The notes below the pieces were generated by a model. The model had not been told where the DNA came from. It worked only from the letters and a program-made list of their open reading frames with translations, and ran no database searches. Both the position numbers and the translations under genes were made by a program. From positions 3,099,564 to 3,163,563 of the forward strand of contig NZ_CP093302.1 in NCBI RefSeq assembly GCF_024362765.1: 64,000 nucleotides of DNA, given 5' to 3'. Shown in pieces: positions 8,176 to 17,113 of the stretch. Every line of letters begins with the position of its first letter. Position 1 is the stretch's first letter. The stretch is from Alkalihalobacillus sp. LMS6. Lineage in GTDB: Bacteria > Bacillota > Bacilli > Bacillales > Bacillaceae_D.

Positions 8176-8808
8176 ATGGAAATGAACGGACTTATGGGTG
8201 GCGTCTATCGTATAACAGAATGGATTATGCGCTTAGCAGCCATTAATTTGCTTTGGATCGCTTTTACAGTAGGCGGATTAATTGTAGGTGGATTATTTCC
8301 GGCTACTCAAGCCACTTTTGCAATGACTAGACAATGGATACGCGGAGAAACCGATTTACCTATTTTCAAAACCTTCTTGCATTATTTCAAGAAAGATTAT
8401 TGGAAAGTTCAAATAATGGGCTTTTCATTGACATTGATTGGGTTTATTCTCTATATTGATCTTTTGTTTATTTACCAATCGACAAATTCATTCGTACAGC
8501 TATTAACGTTTCCTCTGCTCATTTTAACGCTCATTTACGCATTAACTTGTTTTTATGCATTCAGCGCGTTTGTTCATTATGAGTTACCTGTTTTTAAACT
8601 ACTAAAACATGCTGCGCTACATACAGTGGTTCGCCCGTTTTTAAGCGTTGGTATGATGACAAGCTTTGTTGCCTCTGTTTTTCTTATGTTTCAATTTCCT
8701 GGCGTCTTGCCTTTCTTCGGCGTCTCCATTCCTGTTTTCCTACTCATGTGGTTTTCTCATACAGGGTTTGTACGCAATGAAGAAAGACAAAAAAGCCAAG
8801 CAGCCTAA
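8176..8808 (+). CDS. DUF624 (YesL-like) membrane protein
   Basis: About 210 residues with a set of hydrophobic helices. The N-terminal pattern (GGVYRITEWIMRLAAINLLW, then GLFPATQATFAMTRQWIRGE) is typical of the DUF624/YesL family. I chose ATG 8176 because AGAGGTGA lies 8-9 nt upstream. YesL-type genes often sit with polysaccharide uptake loci, but here the neighbours give no such hint. The stop is directly adjacent to the stop of the convergent hydrolase gene, with no terminator between them. Confidence 0.82.
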   Translation: MEMNGLMGGVYRITEWIMRLAAINLLWIAFTVGGLIVGGLFPATQATFAMTRQWIRGETDLPIFKTFLHYFKKDYWKVQIMGFSLTLIGFILYIDLLFIYQSTNSFVQLLTFPLLILTLIYALTCFYAFSAFVHYELPVFKLLKHAALHTVVRPFLSVGMMTSFVASVFLMFQFPGVLPFFGVSIPVFLLMWFSHTGFVRNEERQKSQAA

Positions 8809-9747
8809 TTATGTTTTTGAATCCAATCGAAGTGTTCCCCCTATTGGGAGGACACTTTTTTGCTCTTCTAACATCCCTTGCTCACGCCAAGATTGCTCAA
8901 AACGTTCTAGGGCTTCAGGTCCGGTATCATCTGCTAATCGGAAGGTTCCATAATGCATCGGCACAAAGTGCTTTGCACCTACATCTCGAAAGCCTTGAAC
9001 CGCTTGTTCAGGCGTCATATGGTCAAGTTCCATAAACCATTCGGGTTCGTATGCTCCAATCGGAAAAATCGCATAATCGATTTCTGGCTTTTCTTGCCCT
9101 ACTTGCGTAAAGCCATCAAAGTAACCACTATCCCCTACAAAATAAACAGACCGTTTCGATGGTGCTTCGATCACCCAGCCTCCCCATTTCGAAGTATTTG
9201 TATCGAATAAACCTCTTTTCACCCAGTGTTGGGCGGGAACAAACGTAAACGAAAGGGACTGACTAGACCATTGTTCCCACCACTCGAGCTCTATCACACG
9301 GTCGCTTAAAAATCGTTTCGTTAAAAAAAGCGATTTTAATCCTTTCGGCACAAGAAAAACAGGATCTCCTGGTAGTTTTTTTAACGTTTGAAAATTTAGA
9401 TGATCATAATGTCCATGCGAAATGACAACAAAATCAACTGGCGGTAACGAATGAACAGGAATTGTTATCGGTACACCTCTCTTCGTTGTACCCATAAAAT
9501 TAGCCCAAACAGGGTCAGCCAAAACGGTAACCCCGTTCATACGCAATAAAAATGTGGCATGACCAATCCACGTTAAGCTATCGACGTTCATATTATGAAA
9601 GAGCTGATAATCTGGCTTCGTTTGGATTGGAATGGTTGTTTGCAAATCTTTACTTTTACTTACTCGTTCCCGGTACCATTGAAAAAAATCTTTCATCCGA
9701 TGCGTGTTCCGGACCCCGTTTGGATTTTCATATTTTTGTTTTCCCAT
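8809..9747 (-). CDS. Metallo-beta-lactamase-fold hydrolase (UlaG/NAPE-PLD-like)
   Basis: 312 residues. It has the MBL metal motif SHGHYDHL, then QHW, the GDSGYFDGF region and the C-terminal MHYGTF, which is the arrangement of the N-acyl-phosphatidylethanolamine phospholipase D/UlaG-like branch. The start ATG 9747 is preceded by AGAAGGTG. The substrate is unknown; some relatives act on phospholipids and others on phosphorylated lactones. It probably forms a unit with the upstream reductase gene, whose stop lies 27 bases before this start. Confidence 0.83.
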   Translation of the reverse strand: MGKQKYENPNGVRNTHRMKDFFQWYRERVSKSKDLQTTIPIQTKPDYQLFHNMNVDSLTWIGHATFLLRMNGVTVLADPVWANFMGTTKRGVPITIPVHSLPPVDFVVISHGHYDHLNFQTLKKLPGDPVFLVPKGLKSLFLTKRFLSDRVIELEWWEQWSSQSLSFTFVPAQHWVKRGLFDTNTSKWGGWVIEAPSKRSVYFVGDSGYFDGFTQVGQEKPEIDYAIFPIGAYEPEWFMELDHMTPEQAVQGFRDVGAKHFVPMHYGTFRLADDTGPEALERFEQSWREQGMLEEQKSVLPIGGTLRLDSKT

Positions 9748-9774
9748 GTACGCTGACACCTTCTCATTTTAACG

Positions 9775-11109
9775 CTAAATTAAGTTACTACTATCACCTA
9801 GAACAGACGGATAAGTAAAATGAACAGAAGACAGTGCATCTGTTTTTAAACCGAGTTGAATGGCCGTTGAGAAATAGTTTACCCATTGATCGGCATAAAC
9901 GGTCAGAAACTCTGCACCGAGCACTTGATTTGTTTTCTGATCAATATAAACCTTTCCTAACGCTTTGTCTTCTTTAATCATGGTATATGTTAACCACTCT
10001 GTCATCTCAACATCATGCAAATCGTATGCCACTTGCTGCTTGTCTAATTCTTCTTTTGTGTATCCAACTCTTGCTAGTTTCGGAATCGTAAATACGACTG
10101 ATGGCATCGCACCTTGATCGAGCTCTTGTTTTTTGTCATTCAGAATATTTTTTACCACGAGCCCGCCTTCTTGTCCAGAAAGTGGCGTTAACGGTAATGA
10201 TTGGGTGGACGACACATCCCCAGCTGCATACACCTTTGGATTCGAGACACTTCTAAGCGTGTTGTCGACAATGATGCCACCCTCTCCTGTTTCAACCCCT
10301 GCTTGATCTAAATTCAATTTCGCGATATTTGGCTTTCTACCAGCACCATGGACAACTTTATTCACGGTTACGGTTTCTTCTTCTGTTTTGATTACGTATT
10401 GATCGCCGTTCGCAGTAACTGACTGAATGGACGCATTCCAATGAAAGGTTATCCCTAGCTGCTCTGATTGTTTGACAAGTTCGTGCACATGATCTTGATC
10501 AAACGCTTTTAAAGGTCGATCTCCAGCATCGATAATGTGAACGTCAACACCTGCTCTTGCAGCAAGGTGAGCAAATTCAAACGAAATATAGCCAGCGCCA
10601 ATGAATGCAATCGTTGCTGGTAACGCCGATAAATGTAAGAAGTCTTCATGAGTAAGCAATTGGTCTGAACCAGAAAACGGCAAATCAGACGGCGTTAATC
10701 CTGTCGCAATAATAAAATAATCGGCTTTCATGTGCTGGTCGTTTACTTGAATCGTCTCTTCTCCTATAAACGTCGCATAGCCTACATACGTGTCAATGCC
10801 TGAATCCTTCATCGATTGTTCAATATCTGAATAAACCGATTCAGTATAGCGATTTTTCTCTTGCATCGCATCTTCCCAATTAAATTCGATCTCACCACTT
10901 ACACCTGTACCAGTCAGCTTTTGCGCTTGCCAAACCGCTTCACTTCTCGTATAGAGGATTTTTTTCGGGTCACAACCAAAATTTGGACACGTCCCTCCAA
11001 AGCGTTTCCCTTCAATAACCGCAACTTTTTTATTTGCTTCGGCCAATGGAAATGCTGCAGCCATTGCAGCAGGACCGCTACCTATAATAATGACATCATA
11101 TGATTTCAC
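9775..11109 (-). CDS. FAD-dependent pyridine nucleotide-disulfide oxidoreductase
   Basis: 444 residues. An N-terminal FAD motif (IIIGSGPAAMAAA) is followed by the redox-active disulfide GGTCPNFGCDPKK, an NAD(P) motif (FIGAGYISFEFA) and the YAAGDVSS second FAD motif. This is the class I family of dihydrolipoamide dehydrogenase, glutathione and mercuric reductase. The C-terminal interface motif that normally reads HPT..E is replaced here by YPSVLGD, so the usual His-Glu base pair is not seen. Start is GTG 11109 with AAAGGAGG 7 nt upstream. The substrate is unknown; a low-molecular-weight disulfide or a quinone is possible. Confidence 0.85.
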   Translation of the reverse strand: MKSYDVIIIGSGPAAMAAAFPLAEANKKVAVIEGKRFGGTCPNFGCDPKKILYTRSEAVWQAQKLTGTGVSGEIEFNWEDAMQEKNRYTESVYSDIEQSMKDSGIDTYVGYATFIGEETIQVNDQHMKADYFIIATGLTPSDLPFSGSDQLLTHEDFLHLSALPATIAFIGAGYISFEFAHLAARAGVDVHIIDAGDRPLKAFDQDHVHELVKQSEQLGITFHWNASIQSVTANGDQYVIKTEEETVTVNKVVHGAGRKPNIAKLNLDQAGVETGEGGIIVDNTLRSVSNPKVYAAGDVSSTQSLPLTPLSGQEGGLVVKNILNDKKQELDQGAMPSVVFTIPKLARVGYTKEELDKQQVAYDLHDVEMTEWLTYTMIKEDKALGKVYIDQKTNQVLGAEFLTVYADQWVNYFSTAIQLGLKTDALSSVHFTYPSVLGDSSNLI

Positions 11110-11159
11110 GTGAAATCCTCCTTTACTAGCTCTCTAGTTCCCGTTTTTATTCTGATAAA

Positions 11160-11198
11160 AACAAAAAAGACGAGTAAGGATTTGAATTCCCTTACTCG
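11160..11198 (-). terminator. Terminator of the sugar catabolic operon
   Basis: CGAGTAAGG (11171-11179) pairs with CCTTACTCG (11190-11198). On the minus strand it is followed by TCTTTTTTG. Confidence 0.85.
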
Positions 11199-11207
11199 CC
11201 TTCATTG

Positions 11208-11948
11208 CTATGCCATTGCCTTGATGTTTTTATAGCTAATCGCAATGCTTTCAAGTGGCGTACGCTCACTAACGTCTTGTTCCACAATAAAATAATGTGT
11301 CCCCACGCTTTTAGCCGCCTCAATAATTTCTTTAATGTTTAACGTCCCTTCGCCTACCTCAGCAAAAGGAATATCTCCGTCTTTCTTATCTTTAACGTGA
11401 ATAACAGGTACACGGTCTTTATGCTTCGCTAAGTAATCAGTCGCTTTATGACCTGCATATTCAACCCAGAATGTATCGCATTCCAGCGCCATATTACATG
11501 TCCTTGTGTTGCGTAACAAGAGGTCTAACGCCAATTCTTCATCAAATGATTCCAGTTCGAAGTCATGATTATGGTAAAGCAAGAGCATACCAGCTTCTCT
11601 GATTTCATTGCCAATCGTTTCTAGTTCTTCTGCTAGATTAAAGTAATCGGTTTTTGTTCCTCGTTCGTCTTCAGTTAGATAGGGGCAAACGATATAATGC
11701 ACACCTAACTCTTTATGGTACGTAATGACATCTTGAAGTTCATTCCGCAATTTTTCAAGCGGAACATGACTCGACCATGATTCAAGACCAATTTCATCCA
11801 GCATCGCTTTTACTTCTTTAGAAGAATAACTGCTAAATCCCGCAAATTCAACACCTGTATAACCGATTTCTTTTACTTTTTGTAACGTTCCTTTAAAATC
11901 TTTATCCATATCATCTCGTAACGTATACAACGCAAGCCCTACATTCAT
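11208..11948 (-). CDS. Sugar phosphate isomerase/epimerase (xylose isomerase-like TIM barrel)
   Basis: 246 residues, AP-endonuclease-2/xylose isomerase-like fold related to IolE/IolI. Metal ligands expected for the fold are visible: a Glu in GVEFAG, His in LLYHNHDFE, the ECDTFWVEYAG region, HVKDK, and IVEQDV near the C-terminus. AAGGAGG lies ahead of ATG 11948. It is the last gene of a three-gene unit with a Gfo/Idh/MocA dehydrogenase and another isomerase, which suggests stepwise oxidation and epimerisation of a sugar or cyclitol. The substrate cannot be assigned. Confidence 0.85.
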   Translation of the reverse strand: MNVGLALYTLRDDMDKDFKGTLQKVKEIGYTGVEFAGFSSYSSKEVKAMLDEIGLESWSSHVPLEKLRNELQDVITYHKELGVHYIVCPYLTEDERGTKTDYFNLAEELETIGNEIREAGMLLLYHNHDFELESFDEELALDLLLRNTRTCNMALECDTFWVEYAGHKATDYLAKHKDRVPVIHVKDKKDGDIPFAEVGEGTLNIKEIIEAAKSVGTHYFIVEQDVSERTPLESIAISYKNIKAMA

Positions 11949-11961
11949 CGGATCGTCCTCC

Positions 11962-12999
11962 TTAATTAACTGATTTTACAGTAACAAACGACTTTGATTC
12001 TGATGACTTTAATGCTGCTAATACTACTTGGAGTGATTTCATTCCTTCTTCTCCACTGATAGAAGGGGTACGATCTTCGGTAATAGATGAGATAAATTCA
12101 TCAATGACTCCACTTGCTACTTGACCACCAGCTTCATTTGTTGCGATAGCTCCAACCGAATATTGTTCTACACTGCCGTCTATTAATTTCACAACGACCT
12201 GTACATCCGGATGATCGTGAATTTCTAGCACACCTTTTTCTCCATAAACAGTGGTTGTATTATCTTCACCTTTGTAATACGTCCAGCTCGCAGCCATCGT
12301 ACCAATCGCACCACTTTCCATTTTCAAAAGCGTGGTTGCATTATCATCCACATCTGCTTGCTTATGAAGCGTATTGACGAAAGCTGCTACCTCGTCTACT
12401 TCCTCATCTAATAACCAGCGCATAAGATCAATCTTGTGAACACCTAAATCGCCCATTGCTCCAACAAAGGCTTTGTCCTTTTTAAGGAACCACGTATCTT
12501 TTCCTTGAATACTCCAAGAATCAGCGCCACCGTGGCCAAAGGTTGTTTTAAACGTTAGCGGCTTGCCAATTTTTCCAGATGATAAAATTTCCTTTGCCTT
12601 TATATGCGGAGGCATTAATCGTTGATTATGACCAATCATGAGCTTTACGCCATTGTTCGTAGCCGCTTCAATCATCGCTCTCGCTTCTTCCAGAGAAGTA
12701 GCCATCGGTTTTTCGCATAGGACATGACAACCAGCTTTTGCCGCATCAATAGAGACACTTGCATGATCAACATTCTGTGTACAGACGCTCACGGCATCAA
12801 CATCAACTTCAGCTAAAAGATCTTTATGTGATGTATACACATTCGTTACCCCGTAGCGATCTGCCATTTGCTGGGCAACTTCTTGATTTAAATCACAAAA
12901 AGCAACGAGCTCAACGTTGGGATTTGCTGCGTACTCTGGAACATGACGATGAATCGCAATCGACCCACAGCCAACTACAGCCACTTTTACTTTACTCAT
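11962..12999 (-). CDS. Gfo/Idh/MocA family NAD(P)-dependent dehydrogenase
   Basis: 345 residues. The Rossmann motif VAVVGCGSIAIHRH lies at the N-terminus, the family signature CEKPMA follows, and the C-terminal domain has the catalytic GDLGVHKIDLMRWLL region. The family oxidises sugars, inositols or their derivatives. GGAGG lies ahead of ATG 12999. Only 13-14 bases separate it from each neighbour, which indicates a co-transcribed operon. Confidence 0.9.
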   Translation of the reverse strand: MSKVKVAVVGCGSIAIHRHVPEYAANPNVELVAFCDLNQEVAQQMADRYGVTNVYTSHKDLLAEVDVDAVSVCTQNVDHASVSIDAAKAGCHVLCEKPMATSLEEARAMIEAATNNGVKLMIGHNQRLMPPHIKAKEILSSGKIGKPLTFKTTFGHGGADSWSIQGKDTWFLKKDKAFVGAMGDLGVHKIDLMRWLLDEEVDEVAAFVNTLHKQADVDDNATTLLKMESGAIGTMAASWTYYKGEDNTTTVYGEKGVLEIHDHPDVQVVVKLIDGSVEQYSVGAIATNEAGGQVASGVIDEFISSITEDRTPSISGEEGMKSLQVVLAALKSSESKSFVTVKSVN

Positions 13000-13012
13000 G
13001 TTGTTTTCCTCC

Positions 13013-13981
13013 TTAAAGCCACCACATCTCAGGAGCTGGCTCTTTCATTAAGACTTGTTGTAAATTGCTTACTGCTTTTTGAAACCCTTCATCAATGGAC
13101 ATAAGCCCATCTTCATGTTCAATGCTAATGGAACCGTCATAGCCAACTAGACGTAGAGCGCTAATCATATCAGCCCACGTTTTTAAGTCGTGGCCATATC
13201 CAACTGATCTAAAATACCACGCACGATCTTGGAGGTTTGCATATGACTGCATATCAAGCACACCGTGCATATTCATATTTTCTTGATCTAAATACGTATC
13301 TTTCGCGTGGAAGAAATGGATGGCATCTTTTTTTCCAAGAATCTTTATTGCTGCTACTGGATCAATCCCTTGCCACCATAAATGACTTGGATCGACATTC
13401 GCTCCGATTGCTGGACCACACGCTTCACGTAACTTCAACAACGTTGCTGGCGAATGAACGAGAAAACCACCGTGAAGTTCTAAAGCAATCTTTACGTCAT
13501 GTTTTTCTGCAAACGCCGCCATTTCCTTCCAGTAAGGAATCAGCTTTTCTTCCCACTGCCATTTTAAAATATCACTGTATTCATTCGGCCAAGCTGCAAC
13601 AGGCCAATTTGGCTGTTTGTCGCCTTCATATGCGCCCGGGGTGCCTGAAAACGTTGTTACAGTAGACACATTTAATTTTTTTGCTAGTTTTACTGTATCC
13701 ACAAACGACTCGTGTGAAGCTTTTGCAAAAGCTTCATCCGGAGAAATGGCGTTTCCATGACAGCTTAAACTTGAAATGGTCAACCCACGATCGTCCACCG
13801 CTTTTTTAAACGCTTTCATTTTTGCTTCATCAGCTAAAAGTTCGGCAGGATCACAATGAGCCGTTCCAGGATAGCCACCAGTTCCGATTTCCACTGTTTC
13901 TAACCCGAGACTCTTTACATGATCGAGCATTTCTTCAAAAGGTTTTTCCGAAAATAAAACGGTAAAGACACCAAGTTTCAT
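13013..13981 (-). CDS. Sugar phosphate isomerase/epimerase, first gene of the catabolic operon
   Basis: 322 residues with the same TIM-barrel fold as the third gene, but longer. Metal-site segments are visible: ALELHGG, ANVDPSHLWWQG, FFHAKD and SIEHED. The start ATG 13981 has GGAGG at 6-7-nt spacing. The two isomerase/epimerases flanking one dehydrogenase suggest a keto-sugar or inositol-like pathway. No transporter or regulator for it lies in the window. Confidence 0.87.
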   Translation of the reverse strand: MKLGVFTVLFSEKPFEEMLDHVKSLGLETVEIGTGGYPGTAHCDPAELLADEAKMKAFKKAVDDRGLTISSLSCHGNAISPDEAFAKASHESFVDTVKLAKKLNVSTVTTFSGTPGAYEGDKQPNWPVAAWPNEYSDILKWQWEEKLIPYWKEMAAFAEKHDVKIALELHGGFLVHSPATLLKLREACGPAIGANVDPSHLWWQGIDPVAAIKILGKKDAIHFFHAKDTYLDQENMNMHGVLDMQSYANLQDRAWYFRSVGYGHDLKTWADMISALRLVGYDGSISIEHEDGLMSIDEGFQKAVSNLQQVLMKEPAPEMWWL

Positions 13982-14105
13982 TTTAGTTCCTCCTATGAGA
14001 TCGATTTCATATTACGTTATGAAAGTTCCTCTTTATTGTACTGCTTTTGCTTTAAGATTTTAACCCTTTTTTTTAAAAAAGTTATGAAAACAGCCTAAGC
14101 CGCTC

Positions 14106-14948
14106 TCATAACGTTTGAAGACCTGTTTGTTTCTCGCTCCATTCCCAACATTTCTGAGCCAGTTGAACATCTTGCGCTTGCTTAGCGGTCTTCGTTACTT
14201 TCCGATTCACAAAATACTTCCCTGCGTCTGCCTTTACTTTCTCTGACAGCGCTAAGTATAAAGTCGTATCCGCGCCTTCCCTCGGCGTTTGGAAAAATGG
14301 ACGTAGTAGCTTGTGGATGGTCGCGCCAAAACCCGAATCACGATCTACGCCAAGGTTGGTCGACACAGCGCCTGGGTGCATCGCAAAAACAGATACATTC
14401 GTTTCAGCTAATTTTTTTGATAACGCTTGAGCAAAAAGCAAATTGCACAATTTTGACTGCCCGTAGCCTTTTAACACATTGTAGTGCTCGTGAAGATGAG
14501 GGTCTTTTTCATAAAAGTTACCCCATTCATGTGCTCCTGAAGAGACGACAATAATTCTTCCATCGTCGGCACGCTTTATAGCGTCTAACAGCAGATTTGT
14601 CAGCAAAAAATGACCTAAGTGATTAACCCCAATTTGCATTTCAAAACCGTCTTCTGTTTCTTGCCTTTTAGGGGTTACGACTCCGGCATTATTAATTAAA
14701 ATATCAATGGTTTTATGCTTTGCTTTAATCGCTTCGGCAGCTCGTTTAACGCTTTCCAATGAACCAAGATCACAAAGCTGCAGTTCAACACTGCCGTTCT
14801 GTTTCTGTTTTTCGATATTGGCAAGTGCTTCTTTTCCTCTTTTCTCATTACGACACAAAAGAATGACGTGCATTCCACTGTTTGCGAGTACAAGTGAAAT
14901 ACTTTGCCCCATGCCTGAGTTGGCTCCTGTTACTGCTGCAATTTTCAT
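14106..14948 (-). CDS. Short-chain dehydrogenase/reductase (retinol-dehydrogenase-like)
   Basis: 280 residues. The cofactor motif TGANSGMGQSI, the NNAG motif and the catalytic region (VVSSGAHEW with the Ser, then YGQSKLCN with Tyr-xxx-Lys) are present. The C-terminal arrangement (FAMHPGAVSTNLG) is that of the WW-oxidoreductase/retinol-dehydrogenase-like SDRs. AAGGAGG lies 7 nt before ATG 14948. The substrate is unknown. It stands alone, with a gap on both sides. Confidence 0.88.
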   Translation of the reverse strand: MKIAAVTGANSGMGQSISLVLANSGMHVILLCRNEKRGKEALANIEKQKQNGSVELQLCDLGSLESVKRAAEAIKAKHKTIDILINNAGVVTPKRQETEDGFEMQIGVNHLGHFLLTNLLLDAIKRADDGRIIVVSSGAHEWGNFYEKDPHLHEHYNVLKGYGQSKLCNLLFAQALSKKLAETNVSVFAMHPGAVSTNLGVDRDSGFGATIHKLLRPFFQTPREGADTTLYLALSEKVKADAGKYFVNRKVTKTAKQAQDVQLAQKCWEWSEKQTGLQTL

Positions 14949-15068
14949 CTTAGCGCCTCCTTGCTATTTTTATTCCTTCATTTTCGTTATTCAAAACCAC
15001 TCATCTTCGTAGTTTTAGTTTTTTTAAAACGGTTATAGCATTATTATCATGACAATGGAGGAATGACA

Positions 15069-15926
15069 ATGTTAATTCATGCGAAGTCATTGAGTAAGTT
15101 TAATATGAATGCAACAGATGGTGAGCTTGGACAGCTAGATGATTTCTATATAGACTCTCATTCATTAAACGTTCGGTATTTTGTCGGTGATACAAGGACG
15201 TGGTTCTTCGGAGGAAAGGTTCTATTAAATGTTGATGCTTTTACAGACATTGATCCTGATAAAGAACACATATCGGTTAACGCTACAAAAGAACAAATTA
15301 AAGACAGTCCTAAACCAGATGACGCTGCACCGATTAATCGTTTTTATGAACAAGAGTTAAGTGAACACTATGGATGGCCTGCGTATTGGTCTGTCCCAGC
15401 AGTTCCAGCTGCCTCCGGTTACGGCACAACGACTGCAGCAGGTGCGCCACTCATCCCGCCAGTGTACACGCCAAGTCCTACCGAGACTACTGAAGATACA
15501 AAAGCAGCGATGCGAACTGGTGCAGAAGAACAAAAGATAGAAGAGAAGTTTCAACAACACGTTCATTTATTTAGCCTTGATGAACTAAAAGGGTATCACG
15601 TTCATGCAAAAGGCGGCGAAGTAGGTAAAGTGTTAGATTTTGTCCTGCACTTTGATAAAAACCTAGAAACCGAAAATTGGAGCGTTCGTTATATGATCGT
15701 CGACGTTGGAGGATTTATGCAAAAAGAACCTGTTATTGTTCCTATGCAAACGGTTAAAGAAGTTACTTGGTTTGACAACAGTTTAATCATTGACTTGGAT
15801 AAGGAAAAAATCGAAGAAGCGGAAGAATATACAACAGAACAAACCATCACGGCCGAGACTGAAAAAGCGTTGTTTGCTCATTATCAGTTGACTCCTTATT
15901 GGGAACGAAAAAAAGAAGAAGGCTAA
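15069..15926 (+). CDS. PRC-barrel domain protein (two domains)
   Basis: About 285 residues. Two PRC-barrel segments are visible: residues about 1-75 (LIHAKSLSKFNMNATDGELG, then a strand-rich part with RYFVGDT) and about 170-250 (LKGYHVHAKGGEVGKVLDFV). A Pro/Ala/Thr-rich linker joins them. There is no signal peptide. I chose ATG 15069 because GGAGG lies 7 nt upstream; the ATG at 15063 directly abuts it. Such proteins are common in Bacillaceae but have no fixed role. Its end overlaps the end of convergent mrpG by 4 bases. Confidence 0.82.
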   Translation: MLIHAKSLSKFNMNATDGELGQLDDFYIDSHSLNVRYFVGDTRTWFFGGKVLLNVDAFTDIDPDKEHISVNATKEQIKDSPKPDDAAPINRFYEQELSEHYGWPAYWSVPAVPAASGYGTTTAAGAPLIPPVYTPSPTETTEDTKAAMRTGAEEQKIEEKFQQHVHLFSLDELKGYHVHAKGGEVGKVLDFVLHFDKNLETENWSVRYMIVDVGGFMQKEPVIVPMQTVKEVTWFDNSLIIDLDKEKIEEAEEYTTEQTITAETEKALFAHYQLTPYWERKKEEG

Positions 15927-16330
15927 CGGCCTTCTTCTTTTTCTTCTTCCCCTGGACTTTTCGAAGGGTCATGATAATCTTTTTGTTCCAGCACGTCTTT
16001 TAGTTCATCTTCCACACTCGTATCCGTTAAAGGAACTTTCGAACGATAAGCAGCTCGTGCAATTAAGTGACCTGCTACTGGTGCTGTTAGGAAGACAAAC
16101 ACAATCCCCAAAATTAATCGGATGCTTACATATTGATCGGTCAGCCAAAAATAAAAGAAGGTCCCTGTTAACGTTAATAAAACGGCTAGAGTCGCACTTT
16201 TTGTTCCAGCGTGAGAACGGGTATATACATCTGGCAGCCTGATAATCCCGATGGCACTAATAACAGCCATAATCGCACCTGCTAAAATGAAAATCGCACC
16301 TAGGGCTTCACCTGTTACGCTTGCGCTCAA
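15923..16330 (-). CDS. mrpG: Mrp Na+/H+ antiporter subunit G
   Basis: About 135 residues, three membrane helices, with the family motif IGIIRLPDVYTRSHAGTKSATL. The C-terminal tail is acidic. I chose TTG 16330, preceded by GAGGGGTG at 6-nt spacing, which places the N-terminus as in other MrpG proteins; the reading frame is open to 16366. It overlaps mrpF. MrpG is a small subunit of the hetero-oligomeric cation/proton antiporter used for alkaline pH homeostasis. Confidence 0.92.
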   Translation of the reverse strand: MSASVTGEALGAIFILAGAIMAVISAIGIIRLPDVYTRSHAGTKSATLAVLLTLTGTFFYFWLTDQYVSIRLILGIVFVFLTAPVAGHLIARAAYRSKVPLTDTSVEDELKDVLEQKDYHDPSKSPGEEEKEEGR

Positions 16331-16592
16331 TGATAACACCCCTCTCGATGAATTTAGAGAAAGCAATCGTACTTATAAACGCTAAGATCCCAATAATTAA
16401 TATCACTTCTAGAAAAGCACTTGTATTTAACACGATTGATACCACAGCGGCAACTGAAATAAGGTTTACCCCAATGGCATCTAATGCAACAACCCGATCA
16501 GGCATACTTGGTCCTTTTATAATCCGATAAGCAGCAATCCCAATTGCAGTAGCAAAAAGAAACAGCGCGATAATTAACATCGTTTGGAACAT
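16308..16592 (-). CDS. mrpF: Mrp Na+/H+ antiporter subunit F
   Basis: 94 residues, three membrane helices, with the MrpF/PhaF pattern YRIIKGPSMPDRVVALDAIGVN. ATG 16592 overlaps the mrpE stop by one base (TAATG), so translation is coupled. Confidence 0.93.
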   Translation of the reverse strand: MFQTMLIIALFLFATAIGIAAYRIIKGPSMPDRVVALDAIGVNLISVAAVVSIVLNTSAFLEVILIIGILAFISTIAFSKFIERGVIIERKRNR

Positions 16593-17074
16593 TATCTTGT
16601 CACCTCCATGATCGCCTTTTCAAACTTTGTCATTGCTCGTAAGACGGCGTTTTTGGAGTCTGGTATATCCATAGCATGTATATAAAAGACATTGTTCGAA
16701 GGAGAGATCTCCAGTACAACAGAACCAGGAGTCAACATTAATAGTAATGCCAGTGCAGTTACTTCCCAATCCCCTTTTAATTTTGTTTCGTACGTGAAGA
16801 TACCCGGCGTTAGATTTAGTTTTGGTGACAGAATTTGCCGGATAATAAGGATGCTTGAACTTAGCAATTCTCTTATAAAAATGAGCAATAATTTAAATGC
16901 CGAGTACGCTCGCTTTAAGTAAAATTCTTTAAAGAAAAACCGTCTCATCACATAAATAATCCCCATACCAATAAGAAAACCAGCAAATAGCGTCGAGAAT
17001 TCGAATGAATCTTCATCTTGTAGTAAGACCCATAGGAAGGCAATTAATATATTTAATAGGAGTTGACCAAACAT
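16592..17074 (-). CDS. mrpE: Mrp Na+/H+ antiporter subunit E
   Basis: 160 residues. Two or three N-terminal helices are followed by a cytoplasmic domain with the conserved LTPGSVVLEIS motif. MrpE is needed for stable assembly and activity of the complex. It lies 39 bases downstream of mrpD, the widest gap inside the operon. Confidence 0.93.
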   Translation of the reverse strand: MFGQLLLNILIAFLWVLLQDEDSFEFSTLFAGFLIGMGIIYVMRRFFFKEFYLKRAYSAFKLLLIFIRELLSSSILIIRQILSPKLNLTPGIFTYETKLKGDWEVTALALLLMLTPGSVVLEISPSNNVFYIHAMDIPDSKNAVLRAMTKFEKAIMEVTR

Positions 17075-17113
17075 TCTTGATTCCCCCCTCTTCGATTAAA
17101 AGCTTGATTCATA

